From the NCBI GenBank assembly GCA_044351045.1, contig JBILGM010000005.1:1-64000 (forward strand): a stretch of DNA of 64,000 nucleotides, in the 5' to 3' direction. The notes below the pieces were generated by a model. That model was not told where the DNA came from and did not search any database. It was given only the letters and a program-made list of their open reading frames with translations. The first letter of the stretch is position 1. Every line of letters begins with the position of its first letter. Shown piece by piece: positions 8,274-17,355 of this stretch. The position numbers were made by a program, and so were the translations under genes. The DNA comes from UBA6136 sp044351045 (lineage in GTDB: Bacteria; Pseudomonadota; Gammaproteobacteria; Methylococcales; Methylococcaceae).

Positions 8274-10109
8274 CTACTCCGGACTCATTTCGTTGAAAGT
8301 GCCCTTGCGGATATTCCAGAGTCCCAGTTCGGGAATGCTAAACAGCATTCCGAATAATCCTTCTTTAAGCAATAATCCGTCGTCGGTAGGGGCGGTGATG
8401 AGTCCCGCAGAGGTGGTTGCCAGAGCATAGCCAAGATTGAGAGTCCCTAGCAAAGGGCGTGTCCAGAACGCGTGTTCCGTGAACATAAGGAATGCGCTGT
8501 CACCTTCGCGGGGTCTGTAGATGCTGGATGTGAGGGTATTGCTTTCTCGTAACCATAGCCTCCAGTCAATTTCTTGATGGCTCAGTTGAGTCATGCGCCG
8601 ATTTCTTTGCGATGGCAGGGTCTCGGTGTCTATGACACGGTAATGCCGCCTGACCAGTTCAAAAAATCGGAAGGGGACAAAGCCCTGTTTCGTGCCCGGC
8701 TCCAGGTGTCCGCCCAGGGCTTGGGTTTCATTGCCGTTATCAAAGCTGGCATTAACCGTCCTGACCAATTCGGTCACGCAATTATGGGTGATCAGTTGAT
8801 ATTGGTAAGCCGTCTGCATTTGCTCCAGAAACTGCTTCGATTTTTCTGTAGCAGTAACTTGAGCGCGAAGCCGTTGCTGGTTTGTCATCGCATAGTTGGG
8901 GATCACGGCATGCCCAATCCCTTTGGGTGGTCCATCCGAATGACCAAGGTGTATAGGTCGGGCCTGCAACAGTCCAGCTTCCGACTCCTTCAACTCCGAA
9001 GCAGCGACCTCCAGTCGGTGATAAACCGATTCGTCGGGTTCCGGATGACGAAAACCCTCGGTAATCAGTTTACGAACGGTTTTTTTTAGTTGGTCGATTA
9101 ATCTTCGCAAGGGTAATTTGTCCGCTTCGCTCAGTACCCGCTGATCGACCTCTGAGTGGTTTGGCAGGACGTCAAGCACCAGAAACTTCCCTTTGGTGAG
9201 ACTGAGGCTGATGGCCTGATAACGGGCTAGCGAGAGTAATAAAGGAGATCCTGACCCGGGATAAGGGGAGAGCAAGGTTCGAGCAATGGCTTCTCTTAAT
9301 TGATCGCGATAGCGCCTCAGCCAAATTCTGTTGGACTGCAATGAGTTTGCTGTGGTGGTAGGTGGGTCAATAGGGGCAGCCTCAATCAGGGCACCATCTC
9401 GCAGAGGCCAGCCCTGATCAATCACGATCAGGGCAAACCAGTGGGCGTAAAAATCCTCAAGCTGCTCGGAAAAGGTGGGGTGATAGATCGGATAGCGATC
9501 CGCCTCAAGGCCGGCGGCCTTGCCTGGTGGAGCGTAGATGAGGGTTTCAAGTCGACGTTGGAGGCGTAATCGCTCGGTTCGGATAAAACCGGGCTTATGG
9601 TCACTCTCGATGGCATCAGCAATGTCCTTCAAGTCGGACGCCTGGTGGGGCCTTCGGTCGAAAAATCCAATGCCGGGCATCTCGACGGGCTCAGCAGACT
9701 CGAGCGATGCCAGCAGAGAGACGTCTCGCTGTAACGCGGTCAGGTAAGCGACCTGTCGGTTCTGCGTCATGAAACGCAAACTCAGCTGGTCACGAATCCG
9801 CTGCAGATCTTCGGGGCGGAGTGCAACTCTAGCACTGTGAATATTTCGGTTGTCCACATCGTTGTAGACAAAGCGGAAGCGCTGCCAATTTTCGCGGGCG
9901 AGCCGGATATAACCCTCATCATTCTGGAAATGATAAACCGTGTCATCCAGTTTGACGGCGGTATGACCGCCGCTGGAGCCGCCGGTATTGGCGTCTATGT
10001 AGAGAAATTCGAGGGTTTCGTGGGGGTACTCCACCCCGGCAACGGGGTGGAGTACCGATAGCAGCGCCAGCGACGCGGTCAGTCGCCGCCAGCGATTCAG
10101 CCGGATCAC
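8274..10109 (-). CDS. Exported protein with His...Cys papain-like motifs (DUF4105-like)
   Basis: A 611-residue protein with a signal peptide (ASLALLSVLHPVAGV). An N-terminal GGSSGGHTAVKL motif is followed by VYHFQ, and a cysteine motif HNCVTELVRTVN lies around residue 450. The His-first, Cys-later order recalls permuted papain-like domains such as DUF4105. The enzymatic role is inferred from these motifs only; I do not recognise the protein itself. The start is GTG at 10109, directly after the stop of the upstream Ser-rich lipoprotein gene, so the two are probably co-transcribed and may work together in the envelope. Confidence 0.65.
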   Translation of the reverse strand: MIRLNRWRRLTASLALLSVLHPVAGVEYPHETLEFLYIDANTGGSSGGHTAVKLDDTVYHFQNDEGYIRLARENWQRFRFVYNDVDNRNIHSARVALRPEDLQRIRDQLSLRFMTQNRQVAYLTALQRDVSLLASLESAEPVEMPGIGFFDRRPHQASDLKDIADAIESDHKPGFIRTERLRLQRRLETLIYAPPGKAAGLEADRYPIYHPTFSEQLEDFYAHWFALIVIDQGWPLRDGALIEAAPIDPPTTTANSLQSNRIWLRRYRDQLREAIARTLLSPYPGSGSPLLLSLARYQAISLSLTKGKFLVLDVLPNHSEVDQRVLSEADKLPLRRLIDQLKKTVRKLITEGFRHPEPDESVYHRLEVAASELKESEAGLLQARPIHLGHSDGPPKGIGHAVIPNYAMTNQQRLRAQVTATEKSKQFLEQMQTAYQYQLITHNCVTELVRTVNASFDNGNETQALGGHLEPGTKQGFVPFRFFELVRRHYRVIDTETLPSQRNRRMTQLSHQEIDWRLWLRESNTLTSSIYRPREGDSAFLMFTEHAFWTRPLLGTLNLGYALATTSAGLITAPTDDGLLLKEGLFGMLFSIPELGLWNIRKGTFNEMSPE

Positions 10110-10110
10110 A

Positions 10111-10572
10111 TCAGTGCGAGTAACCGCTTTCGATATAGCTCAGGGCATTCTTGTTGGCGGTCAAGACATTGGTCAGGAAAGGCTGGCGGGTGATGCTTTC
10201 CTTGGCCACGCCGGCTCGCTTCAACCCTTTGCCGATACCGTAGAAGGTGGCCTTCTCCTGGGACCAGTTACTAATCTTGAACTGGCTTGCGGTTCGGACT
10301 AGTGCATTTGGAAAATCAAGCGCCGTCATCGATGAGCCGGATACCGAATAGGTCAGGTTGGCAACATCGTCGCGATAGGCTTTTTTCTCTTTGCTCAAGC
10401 CCGCAGCCTCGCTGGAGGCGGAAGAGCCGGAACTGGCAAAACTGCTGCCCGACGATTCAGAGCTCGATCCCACTGATTCAGAGATAGAGACGGAAGAGTC
10501 GGAAAATGAACAGGCTTGTAATAAGGCAAGTGCGATGGCGATAGTTCCGGACCGGGCTGCGAATCTAATCAT
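10111..10572 (-). CDS. Serine-rich putative lipoprotein
   Basis: 153 residues. The N-terminal signal ends in a lipobox (LLQAC), predicting lipidation at Cys21. A flexible Ser-rich linker follows (about residues 22-58, many SS and SSG), then a small globular part (about 60-153) with no recognised motif beyond FYGIGKGLKRAG. Its stop abuts the GTG of the exported His/Cys protein gene, so the pair forms a unit. I do not recognise a function. Confidence 0.75.
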   Translation of the reverse strand: MIRFAARSGTIAIALALLQACSFSDSSVSISESVGSSSESSGSSFASSGSSASSEAAGLSKEKKAYRDDVANLTYSVSGSSMTALDFPNALVRTASQFKISNWSQEKATFYGIGKGLKRAGVAKESITRQPFLTNVLTANKNALSYIESGYSH

Positions 10573-10611
10573 GAGATTTCTTGAGATGTGTGTTAATGCA
10601 AACGTGCGGTG

Positions 10612-11091
10612 TCATCGCCTGCGATAAAGCGGTTCCGGCGAGTCGGCCGCCGATTGATAGGTGACACTGAACTCATTGAAGGCTCTCAGGCGGTCATCCA
10701 AACGGGTTTGGTCCGAAAACTCAAAGGCATTGACGCCGACACGGCTCAGAAAGAACATCTGATCGCGGAGGAAATCACCCCGCGCCCTGATTTCACCAGA
10801 ATAGCCAAACCGGTCGCGCAGGAGGCGGGCCTGACTGAAGGCACGTCCATCCGTAAAAGATGCCATGTCAAGCACGACGAGCGAAAGGGAAGCCAGATCA
10901 TCCGCCAGTGTCTCGACTGAATCAGCTGCATTCAGCCGCACGCCAACCTCGCCATCGCGAGCGGAGAGTTCAGTTTTATCCTTGAGCCAGCGTTCAAGGG
11001 AAAGCGTCACCGCGCCATTAGACGGCAAGGGCTCATCGGCAAGATGGAGCCATGAGGACGCTTCGGTCTGTCCATTTTTAATGATTGTCAT
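10612..11091 (-). CDS. DUF934 protein, partner of sulfite reductase
   Basis: 159-residue DUF934 protein. These small proteins are regularly encoded right after cysI-type sulfite reductases and are thought to assist assimilatory sulfite reduction, although the mechanism is not established. Typical features are GVRLNAADSVE, VVLDMASFTDGRAFSQARLLR and GYSGEIRARGDFLRDQMFFLSRVG. I chose ATG at 11091, which has AGGAG 7 bases upstream; the in-frame GTG at 11097 is too close to it. The gene overlaps the end of cysI, so translation is probably coupled. Confidence 0.92.
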   Translation of the reverse strand: MTIIKNGQTEASSWLHLADEPLPSNGAVTLSLERWLKDKTELSARDGEVGVRLNAADSVETLADDLASLSLVVLDMASFTDGRAFSQARLLRDRFGYSGEIRARGDFLRDQMFFLSRVGVNAFEFSDQTRLDDRLRAFNEFSVTYQSAADSPEPLYRRR

Positions 11092-12730
11092 AAACACGCT
11101 CCTGGAAAGGCTGAATGCCGATGCGGCGAACGGTCTCTAGGAAGCTCTCTTCATCTGAGCGAAGGTCGCGATATGTCAGGAAAATTCGCTCCATCACGCC
11201 GGGGACTTCCGATTTGGCCACGGAGGGTCCGAGCCTTTCGCCGAGGGAGGCCTCATTGCTGGAGGAACCACCCAGCGTAATCTGGTACCACTCCTCACCC
11301 TTTTTGTCGACCCCCAGTATCCCGATATGACCTACGGTATGGTGAGCACAACCATTCATGCAGCCAGAAATGTTGATGCGAATCTCGCCCAAGTCATAAA
11401 GATAATCGAGGTTATCGAAAAGAGCCTGAATGCTGTTGGCAACCGGAATCGAGGCGGCGTTGGCAAGCGAGCAGAAATCCAGGCCGGGGCAGGTAATCAT
11501 ATCCGTCGCCGTGCCAACATTTGGCGTTGCCAGGTCCAGCGCTTTGAGTTCATGCCACAGGCTGAAAAGGTCCGACTGCCGGACGTCGGCCATGACCAGA
11601 TTCTGTGTATGCGTCACCCGGATTTCGCCGAAACTCAGTCGGTCCATTAGGTCTGCCACGGCATCGATCTGCTGGTCCGTCATGTCGCCGGGGGGCTTGC
11701 CATGGGGTTTGAGAGAGAGAAACACCGCCCGATAACCAGGCATCTTGTGCGCGACCGTGTTGTGGCGGAACCAGGCAGCAAATTCGGCGTTGATCTGTTT
11801 GTTCGCCTCTAGAGACGAATCTATCTCAGGGAGTTCCGCGTAAGGGTGCGGCCTGAAAAAAGCATTCACGCGCTCGATTTCCGCCTCATCAAGCAAGAGG
11901 GTATCGCGGATGGCAGCCCATTCTGCTTCGACCATTGCAGCGAATTTCTCGGCACCGGTTTCCTTGACCAGAATCTTGATGCGGGCTTTGTACTTGTTAT
12001 CACGCCGTCCGTGGAGGTTGTAGACACGAAGGATGGCCTCAAGGTATGACAGTAGGTGTTGCTTCGCCAGGAAGGGACGGATAACGACGCCGATGATCGG
12101 AGTTCGCCCCAGTCCGCCGCCCACGAGTACCTCAAACCCGGTTTCGCCTTTTGAATTCTTGACCAATTGCAAGCCGATGTCGTGAACTTGCGTCGCGGCA
12201 CGATCACGTTGCGCACCACTGACGGCGATCTTGAACTTGCGCGGAAGGAAGGCGAACTCTGGATGAAGGGTCGACCATTGGCGAATAATTTCGCAATAGG
12301 GACGCGGATCTTCCAGCTCATCCACGGCGATGCCCGCGAGGTGGTCGCTGGTGGTGTTGCGGATACAGTTGCCGCTGGTTTGAATGGCGTGCATTTGAAC
12401 GGTGGCCAGGTCATCCAGGATATCCGGCACGTCCTCAAGTTTTGGCCAGTTGAACTGGATGTTCTGTCGTGTCGTGAAATGCCCATAGCCCTTGTCATAT
12501 TTCCGCGCGATCTGTGCCAGCATCCGCATCTGCGCTGACGAGAGTAAGCCATAGGGCACAGCAATCCGGAGCATCGGGGCATGCCGCTGAATGTACAGCC
12601 CGTTCATCAGTCTGAGGGGGCGAAACTGATCCTCGGTAAGCTCGCCGGCGAGGAATCGTTGTGTTTGATCCCGGAACTGAGCAGCACGCTCGTTTACCAG
12701 GGTTTGGTCGTAATGATCGTATTGGTACAT
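11078..12730 (-). CDS. cysI: Assimilatory sulfite reductase, siroheme/[4Fe-4S] subunit
   Basis: Reduces sulfite to sulfide for cysteine synthesis. The 550-residue protein has the duplicated nitrite/sulfite reductase ferredoxin-like half-domains and two siroheme-[4Fe-4S] blocks. The N-terminal block includes GHFTTRQNIQFNW and QTSGNCIRNTTSDH. The cluster cysteines are in TCPGLDFCSLA and SGCMNGCAHH. No flavoprotein subunit (cysJ) is adjacent, so the electron donor may be ferredoxin or another reductase. DUF934 follows with overlap. Confidence 0.94.
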   Translation of the reverse strand: MYQYDHYDQTLVNERAAQFRDQTQRFLAGELTEDQFRPLRLMNGLYIQRHAPMLRIAVPYGLLSSAQMRMLAQIARKYDKGYGHFTTRQNIQFNWPKLEDVPDILDDLATVQMHAIQTSGNCIRNTTSDHLAGIAVDELEDPRPYCEIIRQWSTLHPEFAFLPRKFKIAVSGAQRDRAATQVHDIGLQLVKNSKGETGFEVLVGGGLGRTPIIGVVIRPFLAKQHLLSYLEAILRVYNLHGRRDNKYKARIKILVKETGAEKFAAMVEAEWAAIRDTLLLDEAEIERVNAFFRPHPYAELPEIDSSLEANKQINAEFAAWFRHNTVAHKMPGYRAVFLSLKPHGKPPGDMTDQQIDAVADLMDRLSFGEIRVTHTQNLVMADVRQSDLFSLWHELKALDLATPNVGTATDMITCPGLDFCSLANAASIPVANSIQALFDNLDYLYDLGEIRINISGCMNGCAHHTVGHIGILGVDKKGEEWYQITLGGSSSNEASLGERLGPSVAKSEVPGVMERIFLTYRDLRSDEESFLETVRRIGIQPFQERVYDNH

Positions 12731-12923
12731 ATGGGCAAGTTTTGCGGCCTGAAGCGGCCCACAGGAGAGGGGGGCAAATATACTACGAACTGTCTGTGTT
12801 CAAAAACACACATTGCTAATCAACTGCCATCGATTTGGTTTTCATTAGCCGATTTGAGGACTTTGTCATGAGGGTATCTATCCTGGCAACACTGTTTTTT
12901 CTTCCTCGTCGGGCCAAATCCCC

Positions 12924-12929
12924 TATAAT
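12924..12929 (+). promoter_or_regulatory. Candidate -10 element upstream of nhaD
   Basis: A perfect TATAAT lies 79 bases before the nhaD start codon, in the 277-bp divergent spacer between cysI and nhaD. The region 17-18 bases upstream has only a poor -35 match, so this is a tentative promoter or an activator-dependent one. Confidence 0.35.
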
Positions 12930-13007
12930 GCCGGGTTGTTTTTACCCGAGTCCGGCTGCCCTCGGCGGCGCACTGGAATTTTCTGAACCATCGAAGAGGA
13001 TCTAGCC

Positions 13008-14375
13008 TTGATACGCATATTCCTGCTGCTGACATCATTGTTGTTTTTGCCTGAAATTGCCTCCGCTGAGGAAGCGGCGAACCTCGGTCTTACCGGAACT
13101 CAACGTGGATTGTACTGTGTCCTGATCTTCATCATCTCTTACGCTTTCGTGATGACGGAGGAGTTTACCCACCTGCGCAAATCCAAACCTGTCATTCTTG
13201 CAGCTGGCATCATTTGGGCGCATGTCGCCTATATGGCTTCGTCCAGCGGTGTGCCGGCGGAACAAGTACACAAGGCGTTTGAGCATAACCTCAAGGAATA
13301 CGCCGAACTGTTCCTGTTCCTGCTGGTTGCGATGACCTACATCAATGCCATGGCTGAGCGCAATGTCTTCGAAGCGTTGCGATCCTGGCTGGTGAGTCGC
13401 AAGTTCGACTACCGCAAGTTGTTCTGGATTACCGGCATCATCACCTTCTTTCTATCGTCCGTGGCAGACAATCTCACTTCAGCTTTGCTGGTCGGCGCGG
13501 TGGTCATGGCCGTGGGCGCCAACAGTCCGGCCTTTGTAGCACTCGGATTCGTCAATCTGGTCAGCGCGGCCAATGCGGGTGGCGCTTTCAGCCCGTTCGG
13601 CGACATCACCACGTTGATGGTCTGGCAGGCCGGTAAGGCCGAATTCTTCGACTTCTTCGAGCTCTTTGTTCCATCCGTTGTGAACTTTGCGGTTCCTGCC
13701 GCCATGATGCACTTCGCCATTCCCAACGAGACCCCCTCATTCCCGGAAGAGGCTCAGGTGGAAATGAAACCGGGCGCACTTGTGATCTGCGGGCTATTTG
13801 TACTGACTATTGCCACCGCTGTAAGCTTCAAGCAGTTTCTCCATCTACCTCCTTTCATGGGCATGATGGTTGGTCTGTCCTTCCTCATGTTGTACGGCTA
13901 TCGTCTGCACCTCATCTATAGCAAGGACGAAGAGACGGACGAGGATTTTGACGTGTTCTCAAGCGTCCGCGATTCCGAGTGGGATACCCTGCTGTTCTTC
14001 TTCGGCGTGGTTTTCGCGGTCGGTGGTCTGGGTTATATCGGTTACCTTGAGTTGGCCTCGGTCGCCATGTATGACGGTCTAGGTGCTACCACGGCGAATA
14101 TCCTTGTGGGTCTGCTTTCAGCCATTGTCGATAATATTCCAGTCATGTTTGCGGTGCTGAGCATGAATCCGGACATGGATCTTTATCAGTGGCTGCTGGT
14201 GACCCTGACAGCCGGCGTCGGCGGTACCTTGTTGTCTGTCGGTTCAGCAGCCGGTGTAGCCCTGATGGGTACCTCAAAAGGTATGTACACCTTTTTCAGT
14301 CATCTAAAATGGACTCCCGCTATCGCTGTCGGCTACGTGGCTTCTATCATCGTGCATTACTGGATTAATCACTAA
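13008..14375 (+). CDS. nhaD: NhaD-type Na+/H+ antiporter
   Basis: Inner-membrane sodium/proton antiporter of the ion-transporter superfamily. The 455 residues contain a signal-like first helix and about 11-12 membrane segments. NhaD-type hallmarks include FFLSSVADNLTSALLVGAVV, NAGGAFSPFGDITTLM, and the second-half repeat NILVGLLSAIVDNIPVMFAV. The start is TTG at 13008, with AAGAGGA 7 bases upstream; no better ATG exists. It is followed by a strong terminator. A likely role is sodium and pH homeostasis in a salt-exposed organism. Confidence 0.93.
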   Translation: MIRIFLLLTSLLFLPEIASAEEAANLGLTGTQRGLYCVLIFIISYAFVMTEEFTHLRKSKPVILAAGIIWAHVAYMASSSGVPAEQVHKAFEHNLKEYAELFLFLLVAMTYINAMAERNVFEALRSWLVSRKFDYRKLFWITGIITFFLSSVADNLTSALLVGAVVMAVGANSPAFVALGFVNLVSAANAGGAFSPFGDITTLMVWQAGKAEFFDFFELFVPSVVNFAVPAAMMHFAIPNETPSFPEEAQVEMKPGALVICGLFVLTIATAVSFKQFLHLPPFMGMMVGLSFLMLYGYRLHLIYSKDEETDEDFDVFSSVRDSEWDTLLFFFGVVFAVGGLGYIGYLELASVAMYDGLGATTANILVGLLSAIVDNIPVMFAVLSMNPDMDLYQWLLVTLTAGVGGTLLSVGSAAGVALMGTSKGMYTFFSHLKWTPAIAVGYVASIIVHYWINH

Positions 14376-14394
14376 CCAGGCTCTGTCCGAGAAA

Positions 14395-14427
14395 AGGCGC
14401 CACCCCGGACGGGGTGGCGCCTTTTTT
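14395..14427 (+). terminator. Strong terminator after nhaD
   Basis: AGGCGCCACCCCG - GAC - GGGGTGGCGCCTT followed by a T run. A long perfect stem. Confidence 0.92.
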
Positions 14428-14953
14428 GTGTCCCTAGCATGGGCGCACACCTGTTTGTGTATGTCTCCCTGCGAGCGCGTCAGAGCGAACAAAGTGAGGC
14501 GTAACGGCGAGATGCTGACCGATCGTAGGAAGGAAGCCTGGAGCATATCGCGAGCGGATGAAGAAGAACTGCCTGGAAGCTGTTGCCGAGCAGGGTGAGT
14601 GGGCCAGAGACCACAAGGCTCTTATGACGAAGGCGGGTGTGGAGCAATACCGACCGACTAAGCTCAAAAACAAAGGTCAGCCGCAAAGTGGCGAGACCGG
14701 GATTTTTTGAAGCCCCCCCAGAGGGGCCAAGGCCGGGCGGTCTGCCGGAGGCTGGCGTCTAACGCCATCCGGAGGCAAACGGCAAGGAATCCGGAGTTGT
14801 CGCTGAACGGGTGACGGGAAAGGGTCGGGCGCCGAAGGCTTAACCGTTCCGCAAAATGCGGTCGTGCGGTGTCGGGAACGCCGTAGACATATGACATAGC
14901 ATTTCGTCGGACTCGCTCAGATCGTCGATCGTTTGGTCGGCAGGCTGTATGAC
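14428..14953. other. 526-bp spacer without a confident gene
   Basis: It lies between the nhaD terminator and the end of the DAACS symporter gene. The only sizeable plus-strand frame is 14558-14710 (50 residues, MKKNCLEAVAEQGEW... ending SGETGIF), which reads like a charged helical tail but matches no family I know. A 105-residue minus-strand frame (14664-14981) overlaps it and the symporter end and looks random. GC-rich inverted segments occur around 14711-14780 (GAAGCCCCCCC...GAGGGGCC). This may be a decayed mobile fragment or a structured RNA; I cannot decide. Confidence 0.3.
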
Positions 14954-16240
14954 TCAATCTGAATGGAAACGCTGCTCCCAAGCGTCGAGCAGTAGGGCGA
15001 CGAGCATATCGCTGAGCACATTTACGGCCGAGCGCAGGCGGGCAAGAATCCAGTCCACTGGGGCGATGAGCGGAATGGCGGCCGCGACGACGGTCTCGGG
15101 AAGGCCGGCAGCGCCCAGAACGAGGGGTAGCACGATCAGTCCTGCTTCCGGGACGCCGGCAATGCCGATGCCGGCCATAAATGCCGCGAAGACAATGACT
15201 ATTTGTTGACCGGCGTCGAGATCTAAGCCGATGGCCTGGGCCAGAAACAGAGCAGTCATCGCTTCGTAAAGCGTGACGCCGTCATTGTTGAGGTTGGTGC
15301 CCGCACAAACCGCCAGCTTGGCAGAATTGTCGCCCACGCCCATCCGCTTAAGACACTGCAAGGTGATAGGGACGGTGGCGAGACTGCTGTTTGTGGACAT
15401 GCCGGAGAGCACCGCATCGGCACCGCTGCGGAGATACTTCCTCGGTGATATGCCGGCAGCGAATAGTGCGATGAGCGGGTAGTAAATCAGACCGTGTAGG
15501 CAAAGGCCGAGTGCAATGATGCCGACATAGCCGGCCAGGTCACCGAAGATGCCCAGCCCGGATTTGCCCACGGCCTGAGCCACGAGGCACAGCACGGCGA
15601 GCGGGACAATCTTGACCACCCAACCGAGAACTCTAACCAGCATCTGGTAGATGGCCGAAATGGAATGTTCTAGTGGGCTCAGTTGCACTAGGTCATGCTC
15701 GGGGGGATGGCGCTTGAGTGAACCGAGCGCAGCCCCAAACAGGATCGCCATCAAAACGATGGAGATCACGTTGTTGTTGAGTATGGGTTCCAGCAGGCTC
15801 TGGGGGATGAAGCCGCTCAAGTTGTGAAGCGGGTCGAGGGTGACGTTAGTCAAGGCGGGGGGGCTAGCTTGGTTCGGCGTATGCGCAATCAGTCTGTCGA
15901 TATGACTGCGCCAGGCCAGACCAGGTTTGAACCCGTTCATCAGCGTTAGGCCGATGATGAACGCCATTGACACGTTCAAAAGGCAGATGGAAATTAGCCT
16001 CAGCCCGCTCCGCGGCGTGATGCGGGTTTGGAGAAACGCATCAAGAATGCTGAACAGGATCAGCGGGACGGCGAGGGCCTTAAGCAGGCGGATGATGAGC
16101 ATACCGATCTGCCCGAGATCGGCATTTCTCATCCCAAGTAGGTAGGGCTCCGACCCGCCATAAAGCCCCAAGACTATGCCAATGAACAGGCCGACGAGAA
16201 CTCTCACGGATAACGGCCAGCGCTTGGGGTGAAGTGGCAT
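14954..16240 (-). CDS. Dicarboxylate/amino acid:cation symporter (DAACS family)
   Basis: Secondary transporter of the sodium:dicarboxylate symporter family (GltP/DctA/SstT relatives), 428 residues with about 8 membrane segments and two re-entrant loops. Family motifs: GMSTNSSLATVPITLQCL (serine-rich HP1 loop) and NLNNDGVTLYEAMTALF, the counterpart of the NMDGT cation-binding motif. The substrate cannot be read from sequence; glutamate, aspartate or C4-dicarboxylates are usual. It appears to be transcribed alone. Confidence 0.9.
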   Translation of the reverse strand: MPLHPKRWPLSVRVLVGLFIGIVLGLYGGSEPYLLGMRNADLGQIGMLIIRLLKALAVPLILFSILDAFLQTRITPRSGLRLISICLLNVSMAFIIGLTLMNGFKPGLAWRSHIDRLIAHTPNQASPPALTNVTLDPLHNLSGFIPQSLLEPILNNNVISIVLMAILFGAALGSLKRHPPEHDLVQLSPLEHSISAIYQMLVRVLGWVVKIVPLAVLCLVAQAVGKSGLGIFGDLAGYVGIIALGLCLHGLIYYPLIALFAAGISPRKYLRSGADAVLSGMSTNSSLATVPITLQCLKRMGVGDNSAKLAVCAGTNLNNDGVTLYEAMTALFLAQAIGLDLDAGQQIVIVFAAFMAGIGIAGVPEAGLIVLPLVLGAAGLPETVVAAAIPLIAPVDWILARLRSAVNVLSDMLVALLLDAWEQRFHSD

Positions 16241-16370
16241 GCAGGGTGGCCTGAGTGAGGAAAAAGGGCAGCCCCCTTACCGTGGGCTGAAGGATATGGG
16301 CATGGAACTCAGGGAGGGGCTATGTCCCGTCATTGGGAGCGGAGGGCCCTGATGTTAGCCATATAGCTGA

Positions 16371-16397
16371 CCCCGGAGAGGCATTTGCCTCCGGGGG
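16371..16397 (-). terminator. Strong hairpin downstream of the ParA-like gene
   Basis: CCCCGGAG on one side and CTCCGGGG on the other, with an internal GGC/GCC pairing around ATTT. There is no T tract, so it may stop or stabilise the transcript rather than act as a classical terminator. Confidence 0.45.
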
Positions 16398-16437
16398 TGT
16401 TCTACGATTGCCTTATGGGGGGATGGTCTGCGTTTGC

Positions 16438-17226
16438 TCAGTGCGCGCGGCGTTCATCCAACTCGCGGTGAAGGATTCTGAACTCCTCGCTCAATTTGTG
16501 TTCCGGGACAAAATGGATGAGTGGTCGCGACAGGCTGTGCGATTCACGTACTTTAACCGAGGTGGATAGCTTGGTATCCAGTACCGGATGACCTTGGGCA
16601 AGCAGTTCATCCACCAACTGTTGCGGAAGTTTGGCGCGGGTTTGAAATTGATTGACAACGACGCCTTCAATTTCGAGGTCAGGATTATGGTCTGCCCGGA
16701 TTTCAGCCAGCGAGGAAAGCAGGTTGTAAAGGGCTTCGCGGGAGAAAGCATCGCAATCGAAAGGAATCAGGCAGCTTTTCGCCGCTATCAAAGCCGATCG
16801 GCTGTAAAAATTCAGGACCGGAGGCGTGTCAATGTAGATGCGTTCAAAATCCGTGAGGGTGTCGAGCGCTTCCCTCAGCTTGTAAATTTTGTAGCGGGAT
16901 TCCAGTCGGGACTGCAATGGCTCCAGTTCGGGATGTGACGGCAATACATGGAGGTTGGGATAGGGTGATTCGTGAATGAGATCCCGTAGTCCGTCCTCCT
17001 GTCCTTTGCCGAATATATTAAGGCTCAGCGACTCCTTGAAGAAGTGGGCAAGCGTGGCATCTGGGTCTGGGACCTTGTCGCCCAATAAGTAGTGCGAGGA
17101 ATTGCCCTGCACATCAAGATCAATCACCAGAGTTTTTTTCCCTTCCGAGGCGCCAATGGCGGCCAAATTACAGGCGATGGTGGACTTGCCCACGCCCCCT
17201 TTCTGATTAAATACCACCCTGCGCAT
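16438..17226 (-). CDS. ParA/MinD-family ATPase
   Basis: 262-residue P-loop ATPase with a deviant Walker A KGGVGKST at residues 9-16, VIDLDVQGNSSH (switch I/Walker A' region) and IYIDTPPVLN (Walker B). Such proteins position chromosomes, plasmids or large complexes. There is no adjacent ParB gene or centromere-like repeat array, which argues against a plasmid-type partition locus. It is more likely an orphan ParA that places a cellular structure, but its cargo is unknown. Confidence 0.88.
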   Translation of the reverse strand: MRRVVFNQKGGVGKSTIACNLAAIGASEGKKTLVIDLDVQGNSSHYLLGDKVPDPDATLAHFFKESLSLNIFGKGQEDGLRDLIHESPYPNLHVLPSHPELEPLQSRLESRYKIYKLREALDTLTDFERIYIDTPPVLNFYSRSALIAAKSCLIPFDCDAFSREALYNLLSSLAEIRADHNPDLEIEGVVVNQFQTRAKLPQQLVDELLAQGHPVLDTKLSTSVKVRESHSLSRPLIHFVPEHKLSEEFRILHRELDERRAH

Positions 17227-17355
17227 TATTGGTTCCCCGTTAGGTCAGAATACGGAAGTATAAGCAAAAAACATGACCCACCCATAGTTGCTTAAGGCCG
17301 AGCTCTCCTGACGCCGCGATTTTTTCATGCTGAGCCGAAATGAAATAGAACTTCG

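Noticed and set aside
16438..17226. Plasmid partition locus
   Set aside because: The ParA-like gene has no ParB neighbour and no iterons; the context is chromosomal.
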